From the NCBI RefSeq assembly GCF_037176765.1, contig NC_090027.1:33769046-33833045 (forward strand): a stretch of 64,000 nucleotides of DNA, written 5' to 3'. The notes below the pieces were generated by a model that made no database searches, had not been told where the DNA came from, and saw only the letters and a list, made by a program, of their open reading frames with translations. The DNA is from Anolis sagrei. Its lineage: Eukaryota > Chordata > Lepidosauria > Squamata > Anolidae. A program made the position numbers and the translations under genes. Numbering within the stretch: position 1 is the first letter of the stretch; every line of letters begins with the position of its first letter. Below, piece after piece: positions 43,942 to 52,514 of the stretch.

Positions 43942-44148
43942 TGTGACATAGCAGGAGAAGTGCGCAGTGATATATGACTGATGTCTCTTCTCTTTGACCA
44001 GGAGGTGGTGTTATGGCGCAAAGGGGACATTGTACGGAAGAGCATGTCCCATCAGGCTGCGATTGCCTCCCAGCGTTTCGAAGGCACGTCCTCCCAGACA
44101 GAAAGCAGGCCGTCCAGCCAGCCATCAGAGAACAACGGCCGACAGTGA
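28913..44148 (+). CDS. VPS26B: VPS26B, retromer cargo-selection subunit (complete)
   Basis: Retromer component with an arrestin-like fold. It binds VPS35 in the VPS26-VPS35-VPS29 trimer on endosomes and supports return of cargo receptors. Six coding exons: 28913-29135, 36554-36710, 38558-38722, 40038-40213, 40979-41121 and 44002-44148, all GT-AG. They total 1011 bases, that is 336 aa plus TGA, the same length as human VPS26B. Nearly every block is recognisable: MSFFGFGQ at the start, KEKYFLFYDGETVSG, FEFTHVEKPYESYTGQNVKL, NDVVKEMDIVVHTLSTYPEL, HENDTIAKYEIMDGAPVRGE, MRDINKKFSVRYYLNLVLID, and a serine-rich tail ending ENNGRQ. The tail and SFFGFGQ start favour VPS26B over VPS26A. The coding sequence is intact. 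Confidence 0.97.
29136..29640. other. VPS26B intron 1, start
   Basis: 29362-29460 is a small hAT-like MITE (CAGTAGTTCTCAACCTGTGG and its inverse end GGTTGAGAATCACTG). The rest shows nothing recognised, as does 29906-30571. Confidence 0.5.
29640..29905 (+). mobile_element. LINE 3' tail with (TTA)n
   Basis: Same tail as 5310-5530: GCCGCCCCAAGTCCCCATTG, GGGGTATTAAATAAAG, ATT repeats. Confidence 0.55.
30574..31826 (+). mobile_element. Palindromic MITE, copy D, holding a nested hAT
   Basis: Left end TTGTATATACTCGAG after TA, the TTTTTCAGCC hairpin and ATT-rich interior as in copies A-C. The right end is slightly truncated. A hAT element occupies 30949-31658. Confidence 0.7.
30949..31658. mobile_element. 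hAT-Charlie-like element nested in MITE copy D
   Basis: Terminal repeats CAGTAGTTCTCAACCT and AGGTTGAGAAACACTG, flanked by ATCTGATA and ATCTAATG; uninterrupted MITEs suggest an original ATCTGATG. Left-end sequence (CCTTAATACAGTTCCTCATG) is the widespread Charlie-type end. Other partial copies: 46881-47863 and 49500-50033. Confidence 0.75.
31833..31900 (-). repeat. tRNA-like fragment (SINE head or tRNA pseudogene)
   Basis: The minus strand reads TAACTCAGTGGTAGAGC (A box), an anticodon-like hairpin TCTGC/GCAGA, and GGTTCAATCCC (B box). The lost acceptor pairing and repeat setting make a working tRNA unlikely. Confidence 0.5.
31965..32110 (-). repeat. Tail of a 5S-type SINE, inverted
   Basis: Complement of TTGAAAGCACACACACAC preceded by CCTATGAAATTCATGG-like sequence, the tail that follows the 5S-like head at 53240-53445. 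Confidence 0.45.
32148..32282. mobile_element. Palindromic hAT MITE with perfect 8-bp duplication
   Basis: 135 bases, almost wholly inverted repeat (CAGTGATTCCCAACCTTTGG against its inverse). CTTTAGGG flanks both ends (32140-32147, 32283-32290). Confidence 0.85.
32464..32745. mobile_element. hAT-like element, decayed
   Basis: Starts CAGTGGTTCCCAACCTTT and closes with CCACAGGCTGGGAAC; no clear flanking duplication. Confidence 0.5.
33040..33150 (-). mobile_element. Penelope-like repeat fragment
   Basis: Minus strand has CTGAGGATGCCTGC, loop, GCAGGCGAAAC, the core shared by 36885-37300, 37926-38480 and 50340-50830. Confidence 0.5.
33181..33750 (-). mobile_element. Helitron with pyrimidine microsatellite, inverted
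   Basis: Begins on the plus strand with CTAGCTGTACCCGCCACGC (complement of a Helitron 3' end) right after A. A long CTTT/CCTTC tract follows, then sequence complementary to the 5' part of the 1097 element, ending in a TG microsatellite. Confidence 0.65.
33860..34359. other. VPS26B intron 1, nothing recognised
   Basis: About 500 bases without coding or clear repeat signals. Confidence 0.45.
34360..34690 (-). mobile_element. tRNA-derived SINE family 3, inverted partial
   Basis: Complement of the L2-type tail (GCCCTGAGTCCTCTGCGGGG) and the body with TAATTTAACTAATTTAC and TATGCGGGGAGGC. Confidence 0.6.
34838..35012. mobile_element. Second palindromic MITE (GTATATTC ends)
   Basis: Terminal repeats GTATATTCTGGCGTATAAGA and its near inverse at 34990-35012, with GTCGTCTTA repeated inside. 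About 175 bases; TA flanks likely. Confidence 0.6.
35045..35545. mobile_element. Unassigned AT-rich MITE
   Basis: GGCCTGGGTAACAACG start and inverse CGTTTCGGCGGGTCGGG-like end (plus strand AACCGCCCAGCCC), bordered by TA. Interior rich in AACGAATT words. Confidence 0.5.
35796..36124 (+). mobile_element. tRNA-derived SINE family 2
   Basis: Full copy: CAGTGGCGCAGTGGG, GGTTCGAATCC, tail TTCATGTCAGGGGAAAACC. Confidence 0.82.
36165..36320 (-). mobile_element. tRNA-derived SINE family 3 head, inverted
   Basis: Minus strand reads GTTGTGGCGCAGCTGG and, further on, CATGAGTTCGAAGCC. Confidence 0.6.
36554..36710 (+). CDS. VPS26B: VPS26B coding exon 2
   Basis: Encodes (E)LYYDRGNHHEFVSLVKDLA to SYTGQNVKL plus two bases. 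Acceptor TTTTAATTCCAG, donor GTGAAT. Confidence 0.96.
36885..37300. mobile_element. Penelope-like repeat as inverted dimer
   Basis: Left arm on the minus strand and right arm (37127-37300) on the plus strand carry the same sequence (CTCACAAC, GATGCCTGCCATAGATGCAG, GAGAGAATGCTTCTGG), so the transcript can fold back. Arms of about 115 bases. Confidence 0.65.
37301..37925. other. VPS26B intron 2, nothing recognised
   Basis: AT-rich unique-looking sequence without coding signal. Confidence 0.45.
37926..38480. mobile_element. Penelope-like repeat with long foldback
   Basis: Begins on the minus strand with the same ribozyme-like region (37940-38030). 38166-38288 then pairs with 38313-38433 around a loop of about 24 bases. 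The arms encode NKIWLPVLKNSK-like peptides typical of Penelope-like C-termini. Confidence 0.65.
38558..38722 (+). CDS. VPS26B: VPS26B coding exon 3
   Basis: Encodes (R)YFLRATVSRRLNDVV to EVGIEDCLHIEFEYNKS plus two bases. The acceptor is about 125 bases downstream of a long foldback repeat. Confidence 0.96.
38723..39136. other. VPS26B intron 3, start; nothing recognised
   Basis: No repeat family or coding signal seen. Confidence 0.45.
39137..39960 (+). mobile_element. Possible retroelement fossil with acidic open frame
   Basis: Contains a 116-codon open stretch (39169-39519) rich in Glu and Asp and an AATAAA signal near 39921. It is not conserved VPS26B sequence and is not flanked by exon-like splice sites. 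The layout suggests the closing part of an LTR-type element, but no family is recognised; it looks broken. Confidence 0.3.
40038..40213 (+). CDS. VPS26B: VPS26B coding exon 4
   Basis: Encodes YHLKDVIVGKIYFLLVRIKI to AKYEIMDGAPVR plus one base. Confidence 0.96.
40304..40806 (-). mobile_element. tRNA-derived SINE family 3, full-length, inverted
   Basis: Minus strand: head GGCTGTGGCGCAGCTAG, body with CATAAAACCTTCCAAC, tail matching the CCGCCCTGAGTTGCC end. About 500 bases. Confidence 0.65.
40979..41121 (+). CDS. VPS26B: VPS26B coding exon 5
   Basis: Encodes (G)ESIPIRLFLAGYELTPTM to EEERRYFKQQ, donor GTAAGG. Confidence 0.96.
41122..41520. other. VPS26B intron 5, start; nothing recognised
   Basis: No coding or repeat family recognised; ends AT-rich next to the R4 LINE. 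Confidence 0.4.
41525..43910 (-). mobile_element. R4/Dong-type LINE, two overlapping 3' copies in tandem
   Basis: The minus strand encodes DVDRLYLPRKSGGRGLLQV, QEQAIRTNAVKARIEKS, a CRLCKEADET..H-like zinc knuckle, MIHWNLCHKYHLP, and LDITTVEKKKVWIIDVAIPG, which has the PD...ID layout of the restriction-like endonuclease of R2/R4 elements. The 3' half is present twice (41525-42364 and 42365-43140). Frameshifts and stops occur in both. A 3' UTR piece of the same family is at 58040-58190 on the plus strand. Confidence 0.78.
43660..43942. repeat. Triplicated R4 segment with ATT runs
   Basis: TCCAGATATTTATAGG-like words followed by TCTGGCTAGTGAC occur three times (43665, 43730, 43800), separated by (ATT)n; (AAT)n closes the block at 43901-43940. 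Confidence 0.7.
44002..44148 (+). CDS. VPS26B: VPS26B coding exon 6 and stop
   Basis: Encodes EVVLWRKGDIVRKSMSHQAA and a serine/glutamine-rich tail to NNGRQ, TGA at 44146-44148. Confidence 0.96.
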   Translation, partial: EVVLWRKGDIVRKSMSHQAAIASQRFEGTSSQTESRPSSQPSENNGRQ

Positions 44149-44649
44149 GAGGCCCGGCCAAGGAGGAGGTTCAGGAGAAGGTCCTTCGGTCAAGCCTTGG
44201 ACCTGCAGAGCAGGAAGGAGGATGCCATCTTTCACCAGAGACTTGCAAACACACATTATCTGTTGGGTTATGAGTGTGTGTGCGTGTTTTTCTCCCCTTC
44301 TTATTCATTTCTTTATTCCTTTTTCTCCTAAGGACTAGCAACGTGCAGGACAGGGAGGGAAACGGCGCATGTGACGGCAACATTCAATGTTCCCTGGGGT
44401 GGGGTGGAAAGTCTGATGCTTGGCGAGCATGAGGGGGACTGTGGGAAAAGAGTGTTTGTGTTGCAGCAGTTTTTTGTGGATTCAAAACGTAACGAACCTT
44501 GTTGATTTGACTGTACATACAATTTTTTTCCTGAACTTCCTCCTTTCTCTCCCTTCCCTCACTCCCACTTGCATCATTCACACGTATGCATACATAGTTC
44601 TGTATCTGAGGCACATGTGGGAAAATCCCCTTCATTCAGCATCGAGGGA

Positions 44650-45160
44650 AAAATTAAAATGGGTAGTTGCATTTTGTTGTTGGTATCCAGAAAGGGCCAT
44701 TGAAGAGAGATATTGGCAAGGTGGAATGTGTCCAGAGGAGGGCGACTAAAATGATCAAGGGTCTGGAGAACAAGCCCTATGAGGAGCGGCTTAAAGAGCT
44801 GAGCATGTTTAGCCTGCAGAAGAGAAGGCTGAGAGGAGACATGATAGCCATGTGTGAGGGAAAGTCATAGAGAGGAGGGAGCAGGCTTGTTTTCTGCTGC
44901 GTTGGAGACTAGGACACGGAGCAATGGCTTCAAACTACAGGAAAGGAGATTCTACCTGAACATTAGGAAGAACTTCCTGACTGTGAGAGCTGTTCAGCAA
45001 TGGAACTCTTTACCCCAAAGTGTGGTAGAGGCTCCTTCTTTGAAGGCTTTCAAACAGAGGCTGGATGGCCATCTGCTGGGGGTGCTTTAAACGCAATATT
45101 CCTGCTTCTTGGCAGAATGGGGTTGGACTGGATGCCCCATGAGGTCTCTTCCAAGGCTTT
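44650..45160 (+). mobile_element. CR1 LINE 3' fragment
   Basis: Encodes [58 protein letters not shown] and [14 protein letters not shown], with few interruptions, ending ATGAGGTCTCTTCCA. Confidence 0.78.
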
Positions 45161-45486
45161 TCAAATGTAGAGATGGTAGATCTTGGGCTCCAAACATCTG
45201 GAGGACCAAAGGTTCACCAAGGAGAAGGTCACTATGTGTTTCTGAGTCTGTGTTTGGAGTACAGTTCAGAGAGCAAAGATACTGTATTACCAGAATGGTA
45301 ATTTCTCCAAAATGGATATCCCAGGGTTCCTTTCTCTCTCCAAATTTGCACGATCCCACCCACTGCCTCCTGTTTAACCTTTTCCTACCCATTCCTATGG
45401 CAAACAATGCTTTTTTTTCAAATTCTGCAGGGGTTAGGGAGAGGGGAATGACCCTTCCTGTGTGGGAGTTGTAGTTCACCCTGCAT

Positions 45487-46335
45487 CCAGAGATATTGTA
45501 TTACCAGAATGCAGGAGTTGTAGTTCACCCAGCATCCAGAGATACTGTATTACCAGAATGCGGGAGTTGTAGTTCACCCAGCATCCAGAGATACTGTATT
45601 ACCAGAATGCGGGAGTTGTAGTTCACCCAGCATCGAGATACTGTATTACCAGAATGCGGGAGTTGTAGTTCACCCAGCATCCAGAGATACTGTATTACCA
45701 GAATGCGGGAACTGTAATTCACCCTGCATCCAGAGATACTGTATTACCAGAATGCGGGAGTTGTAGTTCACCCAGCATCCAGAGATACTGTATAACCAGA
45801 ATGCAGGAGTTATAGTTCACCCAGCATCCAGAGATACTGTATTACCAGAATGTGGGAGTTGTAGTTCACCCTGCATCCAGAGATACTGTATTACCAGAAT
45901 GCAGGAGTTGTAGTTCACCCAGCATCCAGAGATACTGTATTACCAGAATGCGGGAGTTGTAGTTCACCCAGCATCCAGAGATATTGTATTACCAGAATGC
46001 AGGAGTTGTAGTTCACCCTGCATCCAGAGATACTGTATTACCAGAATGTGGGAGTTGTAGTTCACCCAGCATCCAGAGATACTGTATTACCAGAATGCGG
46101 GAGTTGTAGTTCACCCAGCATCCAGAGATACTGTATTACCAGAATGCGGGAGTTGTAGTTCACCCTGCATCCAGAGATACTGTATTACCAGAATGCGGGA
46201 CTTGTAGTTCACCCAGCATCCAGAGATATTGTATTACTAGAATGCAGGAGTTGTAGTTCACCCAGCATCCAGAGATACTGTATAACCAGAATGCAGGAGT
46301 TGTAGTTCACCTTTCATCCAGAGATATTGTATTAC
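45487..46335. repeat. 49-bp tandem array in VPS26B 3' UTR
   Basis: About 17 units of GAGATACTGTATTACCAGAA plus TGCGGGAGTTGTAGTTCACC plus CAGCATCCA, with scattered single-base changes. Flanking 45240-45480 and 46336-46560 are similar to each other, so the array sits between duplicated edges. 46561-46880 shows nothing recognised. Confidence 0.9.
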
Positions 46336-46880
46336 CAGAATGGTAATATCTCCAGAATGGACATCCTAGGGTTCCTTTCTCTCTCCAAATTTGCATGACC
46401 CCACCCACTGCCTCTCGTTTAACATTTTCCTACCCATTCCTATGGCAAACAATGTTGTTTTTCAAATTCTGCTGGGGTTAGGGAGAGGGGAATGACCCGC
46501 CCGTGCAGGAGTTGTAGTTCACCCTGCATCCAGAGATACTGAATTACCAAACTTCCCAAAACAAACACTGCTTTTCTCAAGTAACCCGGGTATTGCTGGG
46601 TCCTCAAGCTACTAGAATATAGAGTTGGAAGAGACCACATGGGCCATCCTGTCCAATCCCCATGCTATATTCCATTGAGGAAACATTACATAGGAGGAAA
46701 TCAGAAGTATTTTCCCACTTGAAATGTGAGATTCAGAGCTCTCTGAAAACCCCAAATCGGCCCCTGCAGAGAGGTCTTCCTGCCTCCTGCTGTTCCTAGG
46801 CATGTTTGTGCTTTTAGGAAAAGGAATCCAATCAACACAGCCTTACTGCTCCCAAACCAAGAGAATGCAGGAAGGCTGAT

Positions 46881-47863
46881 GTGACCCCTTAATGCAGTTC
46901 CTCATGTTGTGGTGACCCCCAACCATAACATCATTTTCGTTGCTACTTCATAACTATAATTTTTCTATTGTGATTAATTGTAATGTAAATATCTGATATG
47001 CAGGATGTATTTTCATTCACTGGACCAAATTTGGCAAAAATACCCAATACGTCCACATTAGAATACTGGTATGGTTGGGGTGGGGGGGATATTGATTTTG
47101 TCATTTGGGGGTTGTAGTTGCTGGGATTTATAGTTCACCTACAATTCAAGAGCATTCTGAACTGCACCAACAATGAAATTGAACCAAACTTAGCATATGC
47201 AACCTGCATGACCAACAGAAAATATTGGAAGGGTTTGGTAGGCATTGACCTTGAGTTTTGGAGGTGGACTCAAATAATGATGGATTTGGACCAAACTTGG
47301 CACAAATACTCAATATGCTTAAATGTGAACACCACTGGAGTTTGGGGGAAAATAGACCTTGTCATTTGGGAGTTGTAGTTGCTGGGATTTATAGTTCACC
47401 TACAATCAAAGAGCATTCCAAACTCCACCAATGATGGCATCGAACCAAACATGGCATACAGGACTCCCATGACCAATGGAAAGCACTAGAAGGGTTTGGT
47501 GGGCATTGATCTTGAGTTTGGGAGTTGTAGTTCACCTACATCCAGAGAGCACTGTGGACTCAAACCATGATGGATTTGGACCAAATTTGGCACGAATACT
47601 CAATATGCCCAAATGTGGAGTTTGGGGAAAATAGACCTTGTCATTTGGGTGTTGTAGTTGCTGGGATTTATAGTTTCCTACAATCAAAGAGCATTCTGAA
47701 TCCCACCAATGATGGAATTGGGCCAAACTTCCCACCCAGAACCTCTACGAGCAGCAGAAAACACTGTTTTCTGGTGGTCTTTGGCATACCCTCTGAGCCC
47801 CCCTTGCAATCCCCCCCCCCCCCCACCCAGGGGTCCCAACCACCAGGTTGAGAAACGCTGCCT
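46881..47863 (+). mobile_element. hAT-Charlie-like element, partial
   Basis: Starts at CCCCTTAATGCAGTTCCTCA (end missing) and ends CCACCAGGTTGAGAAACGCTG. Longer than 30949-31658 because the internal module is repeated. Confidence 0.7.
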
Positions 47864-48009
47864 TAGAGAAAGCGCCCCACCAAGAACGATTCCTAGCTGT
47901 TACTTCTTATCCAAAATCTTTTGCTGTGTGCAAAGCCTTGGGCAGAGAGAGAGAGACTCATGATCCCTTAGTTCATTCAACATGACAATCTAGGAATGAT
48001 TCCCTCGAC

Positions 48010-48197
48010 TCCAGGGAGAGGCGGATGAGCTCCCTCTATCAACTCCAGCTCCTCATGCGGGGACATGAGAGAAGCCTCCCACAAGGATGATAAAAACATC
48101 AAATCATCTGGGCGTCCCCTGGGCAACGTCCTTGCAGACGGCCAATTCTCTCACACCAGAAGCGACTTGCAGTTTCTCAAGTCACTCCTGACACGAC
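48010..48197 (+). mobile_element. tRNA-derived SINE family 1, head missing
   Basis: Body CTCATGCGGGGACATGAGAG to CTCCTGACACGAC and A run. Confidence 0.75.
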
Positions 48198-48980
48198 AAA
48201 AAAAAGTCCCCAGGATGATCTAAAAACCCTTTCCAGAAGGGTTCCCTATTTGGTGAAGAACTCCAGATCAGATCAGGCAACCATAAAATATATAATTTTT
48301 TCAGCCTTTGCTGCAAAAGTGTATTTTGGTGTGATCCGAGTCTAGGAAGCACAAATAAAATTTGGACGCTTTCTCCAAAGTGCCAAGAGAGTCCTGCAAA
48401 AACTGCCTCTCCAAACCTAAAAAAATCAAAACATCGGAGCCAAAGCTCTAAAGAGATGGGAGCAATATCTTTGCCCTTAAAAATGTACAGAGTTAGATGG
48501 ATGTTTTCTTCCTCCAGCATGGGTCGTTCTTTTCGTTTCCAACCTTTGCATAGACATAACAGACAATTGCCATTGCTTTTCTACCCCCTGTCCCTGTTTT
48601 GTGATAAATATGCACTTTCCTTCCGTAGAGGGCCTAAAATACTGAATGTTAGTTCCGAGTTCTTGTAAATTTGCAAGCTGAGCCGACCGTCCTTCCTCCA
48701 AAAGAAACCGTTTGCATGTCATTGAACAACTTAGTGAATACTTTCCTATTTTGCCTTTTGACTTCAGCACTTTGAGGAATGTGTTTTAAGCTTCTCCCCA
48801 TCGCCCTTCTCGGAAAAGGATGGGGACTGGAATTCGAAAACCCCTTTCCCCTCCAAGAAAAGGAAAGCCGAGATGCCCACAGTTTTAACGAATTCTTGGA
48901 CATAACACGCTTTTTTTATATAGTTGTATATTCGTTTCCTTTCTGTAATAAAATAAAAGTGCAGTTTTAGATCTTAGAGG

Positions 48981-49318
48981 TGTAGGATTGTGCTTCTGTG
49001 GAGATTCTGAAAGGCCAGGAAGACGTGACGTCACCTCTTCTGTAAGAAGAGAGACCTTATGATTGCAATGGCAAACGGTTCATGGCTGCAGCGTCAAAAG
49101 CAGAACGATTTCCAGTGTCCTGTATCTTCTGCAAGAGGAAGCAAAGCCAGAACATGTGCAAAAGCATTATTGAAGTGTGTAGTTTAATTGAACATAATGG
49201 CCTACTTTGCAACATGGCTGCAACCATTCAGGTTTTCAGGGCACAGTTTGGATTGCCTTGATGCCAACTTCTTTGCTTGATTTGGTACATTTGTCCTATG
49301 GCTTTGGTGCTGGTCATT
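48981..49318. other. Intergenic, nothing recognised
   Basis: Between the VPS26B poly(A) signal and a Helitron fragment. Confidence 0.4.
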
Positions 49319-50033
49319 GACTATATAAATAAAAATGTAATGTTCGTTTGTGGGATTAACAGAACTCAAAAACCACTGGAGGAATTGACACCAAATTTGG
49401 ACACAAGACACCTAACAACCCAATGTATGTCCTTCATTCAAAAAAAAAAAAAAAGAGCCCCCGGTGGCGGAGTGGGTTAAACCCCTGTGCCGGCATTCTC
49501 TGGCCCAAATTTGGCACAAATACGCAATAACGTCCAAATTTGAATACTGGGGGTGGGATATTGATTTTGTCATTTGGGAGTTGTAGTTGTTGGGATCCAC
49601 AATCCAAGAGCATTCCGAACTCCACCTATGGTGGAGTTGAACCAACCTTGGCATAGAGAACTCCCATGTCCAACAGAAAATACTGGAAGTGTTTTGTGGG
49701 CATTGACCTTGAGTTTGGGAGAGCACTATGGACTCAAACAACGATGGATCTGGACCAAACTTGGCACAAATACTCAATATGCTTAAATGTTAACACAGGT
49801 GGAGTTTGGTGGAAATTGACTACATTTGGGGGATGTAATTGCTGAGATTTATAGTTCACCTGCAATAAAGAGCATTCTGAACCCCAGCAACGATAGAATT
49901 GGGCCAAACTTCCCACACAGAACCCCCATGAACAACAGATAATACTTTATTTTCTGATGGTCTTTGGTAACCCCTTTGACACCCCCTCGCGACCCCCAGG
50001 GGCCCCAACCCCCAGGTTGAGAAATGCTGATAT
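49319..50033 (+). mobile_element. Mosaic: Helitron 5' end, SINE head, hAT-Charlie-like 3' part
   Basis: 49319-49440 begins CTATATAAATAAAAATG like the Helitron 5' end. 49453-49497 is a family 1 SINE head. 49498-50033 is hAT-Charlie-like and ends CCCAGGTTGAGAAATGCTG. Confidence 0.6.
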
Positions 50034-50066
50034 ATATGTTCTTTGAAATAAAGCAGGCAGTCCACT

Positions 50067-50345
50067 AGGGGCCCCTGGTGATGCAGTGGGTTAAACTGTT
50101 GATCTGCTGAACTTGCTGACTGAAAGGTTGGTAGTTCAAATCTAGTGTGAGCTCCCGCAGTTAGCCCCAGCTTCTGCCAACCTAGCAGTTCAAAAACAAA
50201 TGTAAGTAGATTAATAGATACCACTTCTGCGGGTAGGTAGTGGCGCACCATGCAGTCATGCTGGCCACATGACCTTGGAGGTGTCTTCGGACAATGCCGG
50301 CTCTTTGGATTAGAAATGGAGATGAGCACCACACCCCAGAGTTGA
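50067..50345 (+). mobile_element. tRNA-derived SINE family 2, tail truncated
   Basis: Head GTGATGCAGTGGGTTAAA and body to CACCACACCCCAGAGTTG, where Penelope-like sequence begins. Confidence 0.7.
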
Positions 50346-50830
50346 ACCAGTCAGACAACCACCATGTCAGACTACACAGAGAAGCCATTGAAATCCACAA
50401 GCATGTGGGCAATTTCAACAAAAAGGAAGAAACCGTGAAAATGAAAATCTGGCTACCAGTATTTTAAAAAAAAACCCTCTAAAATCATAACAGTAAATAA
50501 AGAACAACACTCAAAAACAGGGGGATTCCAGACAAGAAACAATCAGGGCCAGCTAATCACCTCCCAACAAAGGATGCCCCCAGGCAGTAAGAAGCCACAC
50601 CTTGAAACTGCTAGGCCATTAAATGCCAATTGAAACATTCACACCTGCCAGAAGCAGACAAGCGTTCTTTCTCCCACCCTGGAAACTAGGAAAATCCAAT
50701 TTTCCTAGTTTCCAACAGACCTCACAACCTCTGAGGATGCTTGCCTTAGATGTGGGCAAAACGTCAGGAGAGAATGCTTCTGGAACATGGCCATACAGCC
50801 TGGAAAACTTACAACAACTCTGTGATTCTG
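50346..50830 (+). mobile_element. Penelope-like element, 3' part
   Basis: Encodes HREAIEIHKHVGNFNKKEE and KMKIWLPVL, typical of the C-terminus of Penelope-like elements, then CACAACCTCTGAGGATGC and AGGAGAGAATGCTTCTGG, ending AAAACTTACAACAACTC. Confidence 0.65.
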
Positions 50831-51632
50831 GCCATTCAGCTTTCATTTTCCAGAAGAACAATGGTCCCTCATGGTTTCCAAGGTTGCATTTCAGTGCCAT
50901 CAGTGCAAAAGATGACAGCACAGTCTGAAGGTAAGACTGCATGGGGTCAGAAGGTTTTGGAGGACTGGCTATGGATCTAAACCTCTCTCTTGAAGAGTTT
51001 GGACAAGTTACCCTTTTCCATTACGTTGGCCATATTTTTTTGGAGAGTGGAGAGGAGGCAGTTTTGGCAGATGTAATACCAAAAGGTAACTTTTCCAAGC
51101 TCTGCTCTCTTCTTGCATTCCAAATAGAAGCTGTGCAAAGTTGCAAGCATCAAGACTATGGGAAATACTGCATTACTCTTGCATAATTTATATGGCTTTG
51201 CGCAGAACGTTATTTTCCTGCCCATAGTGTGCTGCATTTCCAACTTGCATCTGGTCATTCCTGGAAAAAGCCATGTTTCAATCGAATCTCCAACCTCAGA
51301 CCGAGTGGAAAAAAGGCTGTCCGAACGGATCATGGCGTGGGAGGGCTATGTGCAGGAAGGAGCCTATAGGTACTAAATGAAGCAGTGCAACTTGTAAATT
51401 ATAAGCCCCTGCATTGTTTACATGTTTCTTAATTCATTGTCTTTGAAATGGCTGCATTTTTAAATGATTTTTTTTGTCTCCAATTAAAAAAAATGGCCAC
51501 TTAAGGCTTTCAAAGGACCAGTGTTGACATGTTTTTCTATCAATTGCATCCTATTAGTAGCCTACTCAGATGTAAGCTAGGCCTTGGGGTCAACAAGGAG
51601 TTGTCCCTATTCCCTCCATACCAAGCCGAGTC
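50831..51632. other. Intergenic between VPS26B and THYN1, nothing recognised
   Basis: No coding or RNA signal. A few words (GGTAACTTTTCCAAGCTCTG) look repeat-derived. Confidence 0.4.
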
Positions 51633-52237
51633 AGGGCCCCCAGTGGTGCAGTGGGTTAAACCGCTGAGCCGCTGAACTTGCTGAACAAAAGGTCGCAGAT
51701 TTGAATCCGGGGAGTGGGGTGAGCTCCTTCTGTTAGCCCCAGCTTCTGCCAACCTAACAGTTTGAAAGCAGGAGCCCCCGCTGGCGCAGTGGGTTGAACT
51801 CCTGTGTCGGCAGGACTGAAGACCGACAGGTCGCAGGTTCGAATCCGGGGAGAGGCGGATGAGCTCCCTCTATCAGCTCCAGCTCCTCATGCGGGGACAT
51901 GAGAGAAGCCTCCCACAAGGATGATAAAAACATCAATACATCTGGGCATCCCCTGGGCAACGTCCTTGAAAACGGCCAATTCTCTCACACCAGAAGCAAC
52001 TTGCAGTTTCTCAAGTTGCTCCTGACACGACAAAAAAAAAAAGTTCGAAAGCATGCAAATGTGAGTAGATCAATAGGTACCGCTCCAGCAGGAAGGTAAC
52101 GGCGCTCCATACAGTCATGCTGGTCTACATGACCTTGGAGGTGTCTACAGACCACACCGGCTCTTAGAAATGGAGATGAGCACCAACCCCAGAGTTGGAC
52201 ACGACTAGACTTAATGTCAGGGGAAAACCATTACCTA
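51633..52237 (+). mobile_element. SINE family 2 split by a SINE family 1 insertion
   Basis: Outer SINE halves 51633-51770 and 52043-52237; the inner SINE is 51771-52042. GTTTGAAAGCA and GTTCGAAAGCA flank the inner one, an 11-base duplication with one change. Confidence 0.85.
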
Positions 52238-52470
52238 CCGTATTTATTCAATATGTTCTTGAGTTTTAAACACCTCATAGATAAAATATATGTTTTTATT
52301 TGGAAAACAATGCAACTTAACTTCAAACAAAGGCAACCAGTAGTAAACACAATACAGTTTTATAGACTCTCAGCTTAGTTTCAGGCTTTCAGCTTCCTTT
52401 CCCTTAGGATTGTCCAGAAGCAAACTGTTGTTGACATTTTGGCCAGATTGGCATGCATTGCAGTCATTTC
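52225..52470 (-). promoter_or_regulatory. THYN1: THYN1 3' UTR and poly(A) signal
   Basis: The minus strand has AATAAA at 52248-52243, about 225 bases beyond the TAA. The SINE at 51633-52237 abuts the likely cleavage site. Confidence 0.6.
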
Positions 52471-52514
52471 TTACGGCTTTTGGTCTTCAAGGCTCAGAAC
52501 AAACTCAAATTCCT
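52471..52514 (-). CDS. THYN1: THYN1 coding exon 7 and stop
   Basis: Encodes (E)EFEFVLSLEDQKP and TAA, matching the C-terminus EEFDFVLSLEEKEP. Confidence 0.92.

Larger units (their letters stand above)
44149..48985 (+). promoter_or_regulatory. VPS26B: VPS26B 3' UTR and poly(A) signals
   Basis: AATAAA signals at 48947-48952 and 48952-48957 are the best 3' end downstream of the stop; 48420-48960 looks unique and T-rich as UTRs often are. The implied UTR is about 4.8 kb, much of it repeats (CR1 44650-45160, 49-bp array, hAT, SINE). An earlier poly(A) site cannot be excluded. Confidence 0.55.

Noticed and set aside
45487-46335. Regular repeats that could look like a CRISPR array
   Set aside because: Units are contiguous with no unique spacers, and the genome is a vertebrate's.
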